Origin: Mesorhizobium comanense
GTDB taxonomy: Bacteria > Pseudomonadota > Alphaproteobacteria > Rhizobiales > Rhizobiaceae
Assembly: GCF_005503535.1 (NCBI RefSeq)
Contig: NZ_SCNN01000001.1
Coordinates: forward strand, 868,001 to 932,000
Reading direction: 5' to 3'
DNA: 64,000 nucleotides
The position numbers were made by a program, and so were the translations under genes. Shown here piece after piece: positions 1 through 10,362 of the stretch. The stretch's first letter is position 1. Every line of letters starts with the position of its first letter. The notes under the pieces are model-generated. The model was given only the letters and a program-made list of their open reading frames with translations. It searched no databases and was not told the DNA's origin.

Positions 1-115
1 ATCGCCATCATTCCGACCAACGCGATGATGACGCCGATTTCCTCGGGAATGCGAAAACCACGCCGGGCAGCGCGGGTGGCCGATCCGGCGAGCGGCGGAA
101 TGAGATCGGTCTTGC

Positions 116-119
<4 letters not shown>
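1..119 (-). CDS. Sugar ABC transporter permease, N-terminal fragment (runs off window)
   Basis: Only the first 39 codons are in the window. The reading begins MSKTDLIPPL, then a basic stretch and the start of a first membrane segment (EEIGVIIALVGMMA), as in RbsC-type permeases. Its ATG overlaps the TGA of the upstream ATPase gene (ATGA overlap), so the two are translationally coupled. The identification rests on this short N terminus and on its position as the last gene of a sugar ABC operon. Confidence 0.7.
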
Positions 120-1660
<1,541 letters not shown>

Positions 1661-1678
1661 GATCTTCCCACGAGATAA

Positions 1679-1700
1679 GGGGCGGTCCTGAGACCGCCCC
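1679..1700 (-). terminator. 9-bp perfect hairpin between binding-protein and ATPase genes
   Basis: GGGGCGGTC and GACCGCCCC pair perfectly around a CTGA tetraloop. There is no T-run, so it is more likely an attenuator or mRNA-stabilising stem. Such stems lie after binding-protein genes and raise their expression over the ATPase and permease. Confidence 0.55.
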
Positions 1701-1727
1701 CGATCTTGAAATGGATTGCCGAAGCCG

Positions 1728-2798
1728 TCACTCGGATTCCGCGGAGATCGGCTTTGGCGTTGCGGAGAGCATGTCGGCGGTAAGCGTCGTGGTCCATGCC
1801 TTGTAATAGGCTGCCGTCGCGGCCGGATCGGCCGCCAGCTTTTGCGCCTCATCGAACGAGACGGATGGCAAGCCGTTACCCATATCGACCTTGTCGGCGG
1901 TGACGATCTGCGAGCCGGCATTGTAGAAGCCAGCGCTGAGCTTCTTGCCGCCCTTGATCGCATTGACCAGCAGGGCAACGGGCAGGTAACCCTGTACGAA
2001 AGCGCTCTGGCCGATCGTCACATAGGCATGGCCTTCCTTGACCGCTTTGAGGTTGAGTTCCGTCAAGTCGTAGCCGCCGGCGACGAACTTGTCGCCATTG
2101 GCGGCGTTCAGCTTGCCAAGGCTGGTGACGTCCGGCGCGCACAGGCCGATCAGCGCCACGGCTTCAGGATTGGCGCCATAAAGCTGTTCCCAGCGGTTAT
2201 AATTGTCGACGGCGGAAACCTTGACGTCGAACGGACCGAGCACCTTCAGACCTGGCGCTTTCTTCAGCGATTCCTCGACGCCCTTGGCGCGGTTCTCCAG
2301 AACCGGGAAGCCGGGGAAGCAATTGCCAAGGATAACCGTGCCCTTGGCGCTGGCACCGCCAAGCTTGTCGACCACCATCCGGCCGAGGATGCGGCCGCTT
2401 TCGACGGATTTCTCGCCGACATAGGGAGCATTGACCTCCGTCGACAGCAGGTTGAACTGCACGATCGGCACGCCACCGCCGATGATTTGGTTGAGGCCCT
2501 TGGCCATGGATTCGCCGGGCACTGATGTCGCGATGCCTTGCGCGCCCGAATTGGCGAAGGTCTGTACCAGTTTCAGTTGACCTTCGGGCGCGCCGCCCGC
2601 TTGCTGGGCGACGACGAGCTTGACGCCGAGATCGGCTGCGGCGGCCTGCGCGCCGTCCTGTATCTGCTGGACGAAGGGGTCGCCCTGCGCATGGGCGACG
2701 AAACCTATGGTGATGTCTTCGGCATGGGCGCTCGACATGCCAAGCGCCAGCGCGATGGCGCCGGGTACGAGTGTCGGTCTGGTCTTTTTGATGGCCAT
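1728..2798 (-). CDS. Sugar ABC transporter periplasmic substrate-binding protein
   Basis: A 356-residue periplasmic-binding-protein-fold protein (Peripla_BP_4 / ribose-binding type). A signal peptide ends about residue 26 (ALGMSSAHA before EDITIGF). The start of the mature part, ITIGFVAHAQGDPFVQQIQDG, is typical of the class, as are the IATSVPG and VGEKSVESGR segments. It captures the ligand for the RbsA-type ATPase and permease encoded downstream. A 75-bp gap separates it from the SDR gene upstream in the same operon. Substrate cannot be read from the sequence. Confidence 0.92.
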   Translation of the reverse strand: MAIKKTRPTLVPGAIALALGMSSAHAEDITIGFVAHAQGDPFVQQIQDGAQAAAADLGVKLVVAQQAGGAPEGQLKLVQTFANSGAQGIATSVPGESMAKGLNQIIGGGVPIVQFNLLSTEVNAPYVGEKSVESGRILGRMVVDKLGGASAKGTVILGNCFPGFPVLENRAKGVEESLKKAPGLKVLGPFDVKVSAVDNYNRWEQLYGANPEAVALIGLCAPDVTSLGKLNAANGDKFVAGGYDLTELNLKAVKEGHAYVTIGQSAFVQGYLPVALLVNAIKGGKKLSAGFYNAGSQIVTADKVDMGNGLPSVSFDEAQKLAADPAATAAYYKAWTTTLTADMLSATPKPISAESE

Positions 2799-2873
2799 TG
2801 ATCGTTCCTCCCTGATTGTCGTTTAAGGCTGCAGTGCGCGGTCGGGCGCCATGGCGTCCAGAATTCCGGTCGC

Positions 2874-3641
2874 TCAGATGGCCGTCAGGCCGCCATCGAC
2901 GAACATGAACGAGCCCGTCATGTAGGAGGCGTCGTCCGACGCCAGGAACGCTACGGCGCCGGCGATTTCCTCTGGTTCGGCGCCGCGCTTCAGAGGTATG
3001 TTCTGCACCTGCCACTCATAGACCTTGGGGTCGGCCACAAGTTCGCGTACGATGGGCGTCAGTGTGAAGCCGGGCACCACGACGTTGACGCGGATGCCTT
3101 CGGGAGCATGGTCGACAGCCATCACGCGCGACAGTCCATGGACGCCGCCCTTGCTGGAGCCGTAGGCGACATTGGCGGGCGTGCAGCCGGACATGCCGGT
3201 CGGCGAGCCCGTCAACACCACCGCGCCCTTGCCGGCGGTGGCCTTGATGGCGGCGACGCCATGCTTGCAGGTCAGGTACATGCCGGTCAGGTTGACGCCG
3301 ACGATCTCATCCCACGCGGCCTTGGGCAGCCCGTCCACCTTGCCGTCGCGTTCGCCCGAAAAGATGGCGGCATTGGAAACGAGGATATCGAGCCGCCCAA
3401 ATGTATTGACGATGCGTGAAAACGCGGCTTCAACCTGAGCCTCTTGCGTGACGTCGGTCTTGATGGCGATGGCGCTGCCGCCGGCCTTTTCTATCTGCTC
3501 GGCGGTTGCAGCCGCTCCCTCGCCGTTCCAGTCGAGGATCGCTACCTTGCAACCTTCGTCTCCAAGCCGCAACGCAGCGGCCCGGCCAATTCCCGAGCCG
3601 GCGCCAGTGATCGCAGCGACCTTGCCCCGCAGGCCCCGCAT
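2874..3641 (-). CDS. SDR-family NAD(P)-dependent oxidoreductase
   Basis: A 255-residue classical short-chain dehydrogenase. Nucleotide-binding TGAGSGIG is at residues 12-19, an NAG-like SNAA at 89-92, the catalytic serine about S146 and the YxxxK pair at Y160/K164. D37 after the second strand (AILDW) suggests NAD rather than NADP. It is the first gene of the minus-strand sugar ABC operon, so it probably oxidises the imported sugar or polyol. The start is ATG, close to an operator-like region. Confidence 0.92.
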   Translation of the reverse strand: MRGLRGKVAAITGAGSGIGRAAALRLGDEGCKVAILDWNGEGAAATAEQIEKAGGSAIAIKTDVTQEAQVEAAFSRIVNTFGRLDILVSNAAIFSGERDGKVDGLPKAAWDEIVGVNLTGMYLTCKHGVAAIKATAGKGAVVLTGSPTGMSGCTPANVAYGSSKGGVHGLSRVMAVDHAPEGIRVNVVVPGFTLTPIVRELVADPKVYEWQVQNIPLKRGAEPEEIAGAVAFLASDDASYMTGSFMFVDGGLTAI

Positions 3642-3702
3642 TCGACACCTCCATCATTCGCCAAGTCGACATCTGGTCGCTCTAAGCTCAGCAGCTCAAA
3701 AC

Positions 3703-3810
3703 AATATCGTTTCCGAGAAACCTGTCAAGACGGCAGGACACCAGCATGAAATCAGCAAAAAACCCTAAATTTGTGACGAAAAGAAGCTGATGAATTGAAA
3801 TATCGTTTCC
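3703..3810. promoter_or_regulatory. Repeated operator-like elements upstream of the SDR/sugar ABC operon
   Basis: The 12-mer AATATCGTTTCC occurs at 3703-3714 and again at 3799-3810. The first copy overlaps a perfect palindrome GTTTC-CGA-GAAAC (3709-3721). The second lies in GAAA-TATCG-TTTC (3797-3809). Two similar dyads about 96 bp apart upstream of a sugar operon fit LacI- or GntR-type control with looping. No regulator gene for it lies in the window. The rest of 3642-3923 holds no gene I can support. Confidence 0.5.
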
Positions 3811-3923
3811 ATCATTTTGTGTTATGCCGGCTAGATGTCGCCATCCCGTCGATAAGGCTCATGTGACGATGGGCTGTTGACCGCATCCGGTTCCGCCCTG
3901 CACATAGGCGGTTCGGGCGGTCT

Positions 3924-4330
3924 AGGTGTGCAGTCCCTAGGTGTGATGGTGCATCATCAAACCTGAGTCGTCAGGATGAGGATGCTCAATGGCAAGTGTT
4001 CTTCACGGCAGCGCCCGCACGACGCCGCGTCCTCGAGCCGAGTTCCAAGCGTCGCAAGAGAGCACCCGCTCCCTTGCCGCCCGCTACGGGGTGAACCCCA
4101 AGACGGTTGCCAAGTGGCGCGGTCGGCTTAAGCCCGGCGGTTTCACCATCTGCCAAGCGCTTTGGTATCTCGCCAGCGCATGTCGGGCGATTGCTGAAAG
4201 ATGCCGGGAGCGAGGGCCTGCTTGGCTATCTAAAGCCGGCATCGCCCTTGAGCCGCGCCCTCGTCACGACCTCCGATCGCCCCTTTGGTCGAAGCCGAAC
4301 TTCACGTGGGGCTAGGCCTACTGCACACCT
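3924..4330 (+). mobile_element. Small IS481-like relic bounded by 11-bp inverted repeats
   Basis: AGGTGTGCAGT at 3924-3934 is exactly matched by its reverse complement at 4320-4330, and both inner flanks contain CCTAG a few bases further in. Between them lies the start of an IS481-type transposase gene (3989 on) that decays after about 50 codons. The 407-bp unit is far too short for a whole IS481 element (about 1 kb), so it is an internally deleted or MITE-like derivative. No clear target duplication was found. Confidence 0.55.
3989..4315 (+). pseudogene. IS481-family transposase, 5' remnant
   Basis: The first 50 codons (MASVLHGSARTTPRPRAEFQ, then SQESTRSLAARYGVNPKTVAKW) match the N-terminal helix-turn-helix of IS481-family transposases. 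After GRLKPGG the reading no longer resembles a transposase, and the DDE catalytic core is absent. In a second frame, 4107-4320 encodes a short stretch (FGISPAHVGRLLKDAGSEGL) that looks like another HTH fragment, so two broken genes may be joined here. Confidence 0.65.
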
Positions 4331-4591
4331 GTCCCCACCGCTCGCGCAGTATGAAGTAGCAAGATTGAAGCCGTTTCACAGGATGGTGGCTGCTCGCCAA
4401 GCGGTACCCCCAAATTGCCCACAACTGGCCCTGTTCAGGCAAGCCACTGATTTTTAGTCTCGGCTTATGTTCGCGACCGTAGCGGTTAAAACTCGAGCCG
4501 AATATGCCACTGGCGCGTACAAACGGCTGCCTCAAAGCTGCACGATGAGGAATGTGGTCTGCCAAACAGCGCTCAAGGGGAGAAACCGGAC

Positions 4592-5617
4592 ATGGAAAGA
4601 AGAACATTTCTCAAGGCGTCGCTTAGCGGGGGCCTGCTCCTGGCGGCTCCCTACATTGCAAGAGCCTCGGCCAACGAGCTGAGAATCCAGACTTGGGAGG
4701 GTTACACGGAGCCTGAATGGCTCAAGCCATTCGAGGAGAAGCACAATGTCGTGTGCAGGGTAGCTTTTACGACCTCCGATGATGATCTGTTCACGAAGGC
4801 TCTGGCAAGCAAGGGCGCCGACTTCGATGTGTTTGCCCTGAACACCTCTCTGGTGCCGCGCTACGTCAAGGCCGGACTTTATCAGCCTCTCGATCGCAAA
4901 AAGCTTCCCAACTACGAAAATCTGGCACCGGTATTCCACGACAATCCACTGACGTTCGTTGACGGAGAGGTTCGAAGCCTGCCCTTCGCTTGGGGATCGA
5001 ATCCGTTGATCTACGACCAGAACTATTTCAAGACGCCGCCGGAAAGTTGGGGCGTGCTTTGGGATCCGAAACTCAATCAACAAGTAATGATGGTGGACGA
5101 TTCCATCAGTGCAATTTCGATGACAGCGCTCTATCTAGGTTTCGAGGATCCTTTCAATTTAAACTCCGATCAATACGATGCTATAAAGAAAAAACTGATC
5201 GAACAGAAGAAGGTATTGCTGACTTATTATGCCGGATTTGCCGATGGCGTCAGCTTATTTGCCCAGAATAGCGTAAAGGCCATGTATTCGATGGGCGAGC
5301 CGCAGGTGAAAAGCCTGAAGGACAAGGGCGTCAACGCGGCGCTGACAATTCCCAAGGAAAAGGCGACGGGCTGGCTCGACGGATGGATGCTCAGCCCCGG
5401 GTGCCGTAATGTCGAGCTTGCTTACGCCTGGTTCGATGCCTGTCTTGCCAAGGATACCGGCAAGTCCATGACCACCAAACTTGGCTATGGCAACACCACC
5501 GATCTGGCCGCCAACCAGGCTGCCGGGCTAACCTATGCGGATAAGCTGGTTTGGTACCGAATGACCGATGACTTGCCCTTGCGGACCAAGCTTTGGAATG
5601 AGGTCAAGAACGCATGA
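4592..5617 (+). CDS. ABC transporter substrate-binding protein, PotD/spermidine-putrescine type
   Basis: A 341-residue extracellular solute-binding protein. It starts with a twin-arginine signal (RRTFLK at residues 3-8, hydrophobic stretch, PYIARA cleavage region), so it is probably exported folded. ELRIQTWEGYTEPEWLKPFE and the later DFDVFALNTSLVPRYVKAGL are typical of the PotD/PotF group, which binds polyamines, opines or related amines. GGGGAG precedes the ATG. The 3' end overlaps the ATPase gene by 4 bp, giving a PotDABC-like operon. Confidence 0.9.
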   Translation: MERRTFLKASLSGGLLLAAPYIARASANELRIQTWEGYTEPEWLKPFEEKHNVVCRVAFTTSDDDLFTKALASKGADFDVFALNTSLVPRYVKAGLYQPLDRKKLPNYENLAPVFHDNPLTFVDGEVRSLPFAWGSNPLIYDQNYFKTPPESWGVLWDPKLNQQVMMVDDSISAISMTALYLGFEDPFNLNSDQYDAIKKKLIEQKKVLLTYYAGFADGVSLFAQNSVKAMYSMGEPQVKSLKDKGVNAALTIPKEKATGWLDGWMLSPGCRNVELAYAWFDACLAKDTGKSMTTKLGYGNTTDLAANQAAGLTYADKLVWYRMTDDLPLRTKLWNEVKNA

Positions 5618-6807
5618 GGGCGGCGGTGATCGCTGATCCCAGGACTGATACCTCTCGCGGCACGCATCCCGATACGGGGCCGGTCTTCATGCGGGCTTCA
5701 TCAGGGGAACGTGGCGACCGGACAGGGTCTGCCGGCGAGAACTGCTTGCTGCTACGGGCAATATCGAAGACCTATGGCGGCGAGCATGCGCTGCATCCGA
5801 CTGACCTTGAGGTGAAGAACGGCGAGTTCCTCACCATTCTTGGGCCGTCAGGGTCTGGAAAAACGACGATTCTGCGACTGGTGGGTGGCTTTGCCCGCGC
5901 ATCGTCGGGCCGGATCGTTCTTGATGGGGAAGATATCACCGAGCTTCCTTCAAGCAAACGGCCTTGCAACACGGTGTTTCAGGACTATGCGCTCTTCCCC
6001 CACAAGACCGCTGCCGACAACGTCGGCTACGGTCTCATGGTCAGGGGTATACCAGCGCAGAAGACGGCGGCGAAAGTCAGCGAGGCGCTCCGCTTCGTCG
6101 GCTTGGAGGGCATGGCCAGAAAATATCCTTCGCAGCTTTCGGGCGGACAGCAACAGCGTGTCGCGCTCGCCCGTTCGCTTATCTGCGCTCCGCGGGTGCT
6201 GCTGCTGGACGAGCCCCTGTCGGCGCTCGATGCCGATATGCGCCGGCAGATGCAGCATTTTCTGAAGCGTATCCAGAAGGAAATCCGCACGACGTTCATT
6301 TTCGTGACGCACGATCAAGAAGAGGCGATCACCTTATCCGATCGGATCGCGGTCATGAATCAGGGGCGGTTGGAGCAACTCGGCACGCCGTCCGAGATTT
6401 ACTACCGGCCAGCGACGCATTTCGTGGCTACGTTTTTAGGCGACAACAACATCATGGAGGCCACGGTGCTCACAAACGGTGCGCTCTCGCTTCCGGTCGG
6501 CCCGGTCGAGCGCCCGGTTTTCCATGGCCAAGGCGCGCAAGCTTTCTGGGCCGCCATTCGGCCTGAACGCATCAGCCTTCCCAAGGAACCGGTTTCGGGA
6601 TCAATCAACATTCCGGCCAAGGTTGTCGACGTCGCTTTTTCCGGCGCGCTGACGACGTTGCGGATATCGCCCATAGACACGCCGGACCACACGTTCATGG
6701 TCAAACTCACCAGTTGCCGAGGAACCGAAGAATTCACCACCGGATCATCGGTGCTGGCCGCCTTCGATCCTGCCGACCTCTCGTTCTTCCCGAGAAAACC
6801 CTCGTGA
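5614..6807 (+). CDS. ABC transporter ATP-binding protein, PotA type
   Basis: A 397-residue ATPase with Walker A GPSGSGKT (77-84), signature LSGGQQQRVALARSL, Walker B LLLDEPLSALD, the H-loop TFIFVTHDQ, and a C-terminal TOBE-like region (IRPERISL). The roughly 44 residues before the NBD are an unusual extension. An internal ATG at 5689 would remove half of it, but the ATGA overlap with the binding-protein gene favours 5614. It powers uptake with the two permeases downstream. Confidence 0.93.
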   Translation: MRAAVIADPRTDTSRGTHPDTGPVFMRASSGERGDRTGSAGENCLLLRAISKTYGGEHALHPTDLEVKNGEFLTILGPSGSGKTTILRLVGGFARASSGRIVLDGEDITELPSSKRPCNTVFQDYALFPHKTAADNVGYGLMVRGIPAQKTAAKVSEALRFVGLEGMARKYPSQLSGGQQQRVALARSLICAPRVLLLDEPLSALDADMRRQMQHFLKRIQKEIRTTFIFVTHDQEEAITLSDRIAVMNQGRLEQLGTPSEIYYRPATHFVATFLGDNNIMEATVLTNGALSLPVGPVERPVFHGQGAQAFWAAIRPERISLPKEPVSGSINIPAKVVDVAFSGALTTLRISPIDTPDHTFMVKLTSCRGTEEFTTGSSVLAAFDPADLSFFPRKPS

Positions 6808-6916
6808 GCGGTACCATCGCACCCGGTCGTGTTGTACGCGCCCAGCATAAGGCACAAAATCCAATGGCTGGCGGTTGCTGTGCCGGATGGTCGAACGGAG
6901 GCGCGAAGTACATCCC

Positions 6917-7819
6917 ATGATTTCAACGGCTGCGCCCAACGAAAGCGCGAAGCAAACCTGGTCGGGTATTTACACCACAAGGGCGCGCGCTGCGCGGGCT
7001 GGCCTGTTCGTGCTCGTCGCGCTTGTGCCGTCAGTGCTGGTCCTTCTCCCGACACTCACCTTTGTGGCGAATTCGTTTTTCGTCGTCGACAACGGCGAAA
7101 TCGTCAAGACCTTCACGCTGTCGAACTACGCAACATTTTTCCGTGACGCCGAATATTGGAATGTTTTCATCAATACACTCTGGCTCTGTTTTCAAGTTGC
7201 GCTGGCTTCGTTGATTCTTGCCTACCCGATTGCCTGGTTTATCTGGCGCCTCCCGGAGCGATACAGGTACGGGTTGCTGTTTCTGATAATTCTACCGCTG
7301 TTCATGAGCTACGTGGTCAAACTTTTTGCCATCCGATCGATCCTCGGGCTTGATGGTTTTCTCAATCAATTCCTGGTTTTCACCGGGTTTATCGACAGAC
7401 CGTACATGGCGTTTCTGTTCAGCCGCAACGCGATCATCGCGGCGCAGACAATAATGTTCCTGCCTTACATGGTGCTGCCGATCTTTCTCAATCTGGAGCG
7501 GATTCCGCCTTCGCTCATCCAGGCCTCGTCGGACCTGGGTGCCTCGGCGGGTACGACCTTTCGGCACATTGTCCTGCCGCTGTCGCTGCCGGGCGTCGCA
7601 GGCGGTCTCGTCTTCGTCTTCATCATGTCGCTGGGCGACTACATAACGCCCCAGATGGTCGGCGGCATGACGGGACATACATTCGGGCGAGTTGTGTGGT
7701 CGCAATTCGGGGTAACATATGACTGGCCCCTCGGCGCGGCGTTCGGCGTGGTGCTTGTGCTGATCTGCACGACGTTGGTGGCGGGCGTCGGGCTGCTATC
7801 GCGCCAACGGAGGATTTAG
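6917..7819 (+). CDS. ABC transporter permease, PotB type
   Basis: A 300-residue inner-membrane permease with about six membrane segments. The cytoplasmic EAA loop is seen as QASSDLGASAGTTFRHIVLP, which docks on the ATPase. The ATG at 6917 (MISTAAPNES) is preferred. The reading is open upstream to a TTG at 6875, but those residues are polar, arginine-rich and have no clear ribosome site. The stop is one base before the next permease start. Confidence 0.9.
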   Translation: MISTAAPNESAKQTWSGIYTTRARAARAGLFVLVALVPSVLVLLPTLTFVANSFFVVDNGEIVKTFTLSNYATFFRDAEYWNVFINTLWLCFQVALASLILAYPIAWFIWRLPERYRYGLLFLIILPLFMSYVVKLFAIRSILGLDGFLNQFLVFTGFIDRPYMAFLFSRNAIIAAQTIMFLPYMVLPIFLNLERIPPSLIQASSDLGASAGTTFRHIVLPLSLPGVAGGLVFVFIMSLGDYITPQMVGGMTGHTFGRVVWSQFGVTYDWPLGAAFGVVLVLICTTLVAGVGLLSRQRRI

Positions 7820-7820
7820 C

Positions 7821-8618
7821 ATGCTGACCACGACTGAGCGCGTCGCCATCGTGCTCGCCGGTGCCGTATTCGCCTTCGGGATTGCGGTGACGTTTGCGCC
7901 GATAGCCATAACGCTCATGCTTTCGATATTCCCGCTGCAGGCCGGGACGCCCGATTTCCATGCCGGAAGCTTTGATGCCTATTGGGCGCTCGGAAATGAA
8001 CGCGATCTGCTCGAGGCACTGGTGAATAGCATCGTGGTCGGCGGGGCGGCGACCGTCATCTCCGCCATTTTGGCGATTGTCCTGGCACTCTACGTCGATA
8101 GTCGCCGGGCGATTGGCAGGCCTTTTCTCGAGGCGGTTATTTACCTGCCCTTCATAATGCCACCGATCATAACAGGTCTGGCGCTGCTTCTGTTCCTCTC
8201 GGCGACGCATGTCGAGCGTAGCCTTATCACCGTCGTGGTTGGCCATGTCGTCCTCGTGGAGGCGGTAACCTATCGGCTCGTCTCCACGCGACTGGGTAAC
8301 TTACCGCTGTCCCTGTACGAAGCGTCGGCCGATCTGGGGGCAAGCAGCGTACAGACGTTTCGGCATATCGTCCTGCCGCAACTCTACGCGCCTTTGATTG
8401 TCGGAATGATGCTGTCCTTTACGATTTCATTCGACGAGACGCTGTTGACGCTGTTTCTGGCTGGGGCCAATACCACGCTGCCGCTTACGCTGCTTGCCAT
8501 GATGCGGGTCGGCTTTTCGATGGATATCAATGCATTGGTCGTGCTGGTCATCGCCACCACGATTTTGATAGCATGCCTCGCGGCAGCGATTTTCCGCAAA
8601 ACGGCAATGCGGTTTTGA
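7821..8618 (+). CDS. ABC transporter permease, PotC type
   Basis: A 265-residue permease, the partner of the preceding PotB-type protein. Six membrane segments are visible, beginning VAIVLAGAVFAFGIAVTFAP. The EAA loop reads EASADLGASSVQTFRHIVLP and is very close to that of its partner. It is the last gene of the four-gene operon 4592-8618 and converges on the MocR gene. No strong terminator is visible in the 43-bp gap. Confidence 0.92.
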   Translation: MLTTTERVAIVLAGAVFAFGIAVTFAPIAITLMLSIFPLQAGTPDFHAGSFDAYWALGNERDLLEALVNSIVVGGAATVISAILAIVLALYVDSRRAIGRPFLEAVIYLPFIMPPIITGLALLLFLSATHVERSLITVVVGHVVLVEAVTYRLVSTRLGNLPLSLYEASADLGASSVQTFRHIVLPQLYAPLIVGMMLSFTISFDETLLTLFLAGANTTLPLTLLAMMRVGFSMDINALVVLVIATTILIACLAAAIFRKTAMRF

Positions 8619-8661
8619 TACGGATGTCATTCAAGATCAGACCCCCAAGCGGGCTGGTAGA

Positions 8662-10164
8662 TTATCTGCTGATTTCAATAAAGGCCGCTTTCAGGGCCGC
8701 GATACCTATCCGCGTCGCTTTTTCGTCAATCCCGGCGTAGCCGAAAATCGCCCCGTGTTGACGCGGAAGGTGACTGTATTGCCGAGACAAGGGCGAGAAA
8801 TCGACGCCTTGGTGCTGGGCCGCGCTCAAGAGCTCGAGGTCGTCCAAGGGCTTCTTCAGGTGGCCGACCAACTGCATGCCGGCGTCGCTCTCGGCGATCG
8901 TCAGCCATTCGGCCAAATGCGCCCGAGACTGCTCGATGAAGAATTTTTGGCGGCCGGCGTAAAGCTTTCGCATGCGTTTCAGATGGCTGGCGAAAAAACC
9001 TTCGTCCATGAAATCGGCCAGCGCAACCTGCAGCAGCAGCGGAGGGTAGTGGGCGGTGTTGCTGACGACGCGCTTCAGGCCCTGCGTCAGTTGTGGAGGC
9101 ACAACGATAAAGCCGATGCGCAAGGACGGGAACAGTGTCTTGGCAAAGGTTCCCATGTAAATGACGCGGCCAGACTTATCCAATCCCTGCATGGCTGGGA
9201 TCGGGCGCCCCCGAAACCTGTACTCGCTGTCGTAATCGTCCTCGACCACCCATGCGTCGTGACGCTCGGCAATCTGTAGAAGCCGAAGCCTTTCTTCCAT
9301 GCGCATGACATACCCCAGGGGCCACTGACACGACGGAGTGACGAAGATCAGGCGCGGGGCCGCTCTGTTGTCGTCTTCGAGCGACCATCCGCCTGGCAGA
9401 ACCGGGAGTGGCACAGGCCGACCGCCGGCACTGCGAATTGCGCTGTGAGCGCCCAGATAGCCAGGCTCCTCAATCCAGCAGACGTCCCCGTCGTCGATCA
9501 GCAGTCGCGCCAGAATGTCGAGGGCGGCCTGCGTCCCGTTGACCACGACAACGTGATCCGGCTCGCATTCAACGCTGCGCGACACGCGCAGATACTCGGC
9601 GATCGCAGCCCTCAAACGCGGATGACCCGCGACCCAATGGTAGCCGTAGAGATCTTCATGGGCATAGCGGGCATGCCGCTTCAGCAGCCTTGCCCAGGTT
9701 GCGAAAGGAAACGACTTGATTTCGGGGTAGCCTGGATGAAAAGCGATCCGGTTTGGTATCGTCCGATCGCGAGGCTGGCTGACCATGACCTCGCCACGCC
9801 TGGAAAGAGATGGGGTTTTCGCACGCACAACCGCATTGCGCGAACGGACGGCATCAGACGGTAACGTCGCAACCCATGTTCCGGACCCCAGTCTGGATTC
9901 GAGATAGCCTTCAGCCAGCAACGCGTCATATGTCGCCAGTACCGTATTGCGGCTGATACCGAGGTTTTGCGCAAGAGCGCGGGTAGCGGGAACGCGGGTG
10001 TTCGGCTTGATGTCGCCGGAGAGGATTTTTGCTCTCAGGCTATCGTAAAGCTGCCGATGGATCGGGGCGCTCGCGCTTCGCTCAATCGTCAACATGTCCA
10101 GCAGGGACTCATTTCGTCGTGCGGCCAGACGTCGTGCGACCAAGTGGTTCCCCCGCAATGGCAT
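8662..10164 (-). CDS. MocR-family regulator (GntR HTH fused to aminotransferase fold)
   Basis: A 500-residue PLP-dependent regulator. The winged helix is SAPIHRQLYDSLRAKILSGD through ALAQNLGISRNTVLATYDAL. The aminotransferase-like domain has the PLP lysine in GTFAKTLFPSLR and the aspartate in VVEDDYDSEYRF. MLTIERS at 10095 is a more family-like start than 10164, and neither has a good ribosome site. It diverges from an aminotransferase gene and converges on the amine-type ABC operon, so it probably controls one or both in response to an amino compound. Confidence 0.92.
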   Translation of the reverse strand: MPLRGNHLVARRLAARRNESLLDMLTIERSASAPIHRQLYDSLRAKILSGDIKPNTRVPATRALAQNLGISRNTVLATYDALLAEGYLESRLGSGTWVATLPSDAVRSRNAVVRAKTPSLSRRGEVMVSQPRDRTIPNRIAFHPGYPEIKSFPFATWARLLKRHARYAHEDLYGYHWVAGHPRLRAAIAEYLRVSRSVECEPDHVVVVNGTQAALDILARLLIDDGDVCWIEEPGYLGAHSAIRSAGGRPVPLPVLPGGWSLEDDNRAAPRLIFVTPSCQWPLGYVMRMEERLRLLQIAERHDAWVVEDDYDSEYRFRGRPIPAMQGLDKSGRVIYMGTFAKTLFPSLRIGFIVVPPQLTQGLKRVVSNTAHYPPLLLQVALADFMDEGFFASHLKRMRKLYAGRQKFFIEQSRAHLAEWLTIAESDAGMQLVGHLKKPLDDLELLSAAQHQGVDFSPLSRQYSHLPRQHGAIFGYAGIDEKATRIGIAALKAAFIEISR

Positions 10165-10295
10165 ATTCTACAAATGCGCGCCAAGCCACTATGGCTGCCT
10201 AGGCGAGACCGATCAACAGCACTCCTTTCATGCGAAGGCTCATCGCGAAAAATTCACCACCGGCTTTTGCAAGTGGTACCTGCCGATTTGTAGAA
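10141..10295. promoter_or_regulatory. Intergenic inverted and direct repeats between MocR and aminotransferase genes
   Basis: TTCTACAAAT (10166-10175) and ATTTGTAGAA (10286-10295) are exact reverse complements 110 bp apart. Each has CAAGTGGT(T/A)CC just to its left (10141-10151 and 10270-10280). The paired elements bracket the divergent promoters, as expected for MocR binding to spaced half-sites. The 10141 copy is inside the longest MocR reading, another reason to favour the shorter start. Confidence 0.5.
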
Positions 10296-10362
10296 ACCGG
10301 CACTTATGCGGAGCCACGGCATCGATTAGCAGGTTGAGCAGGAAATTTGTGAAGGTGGTGAC

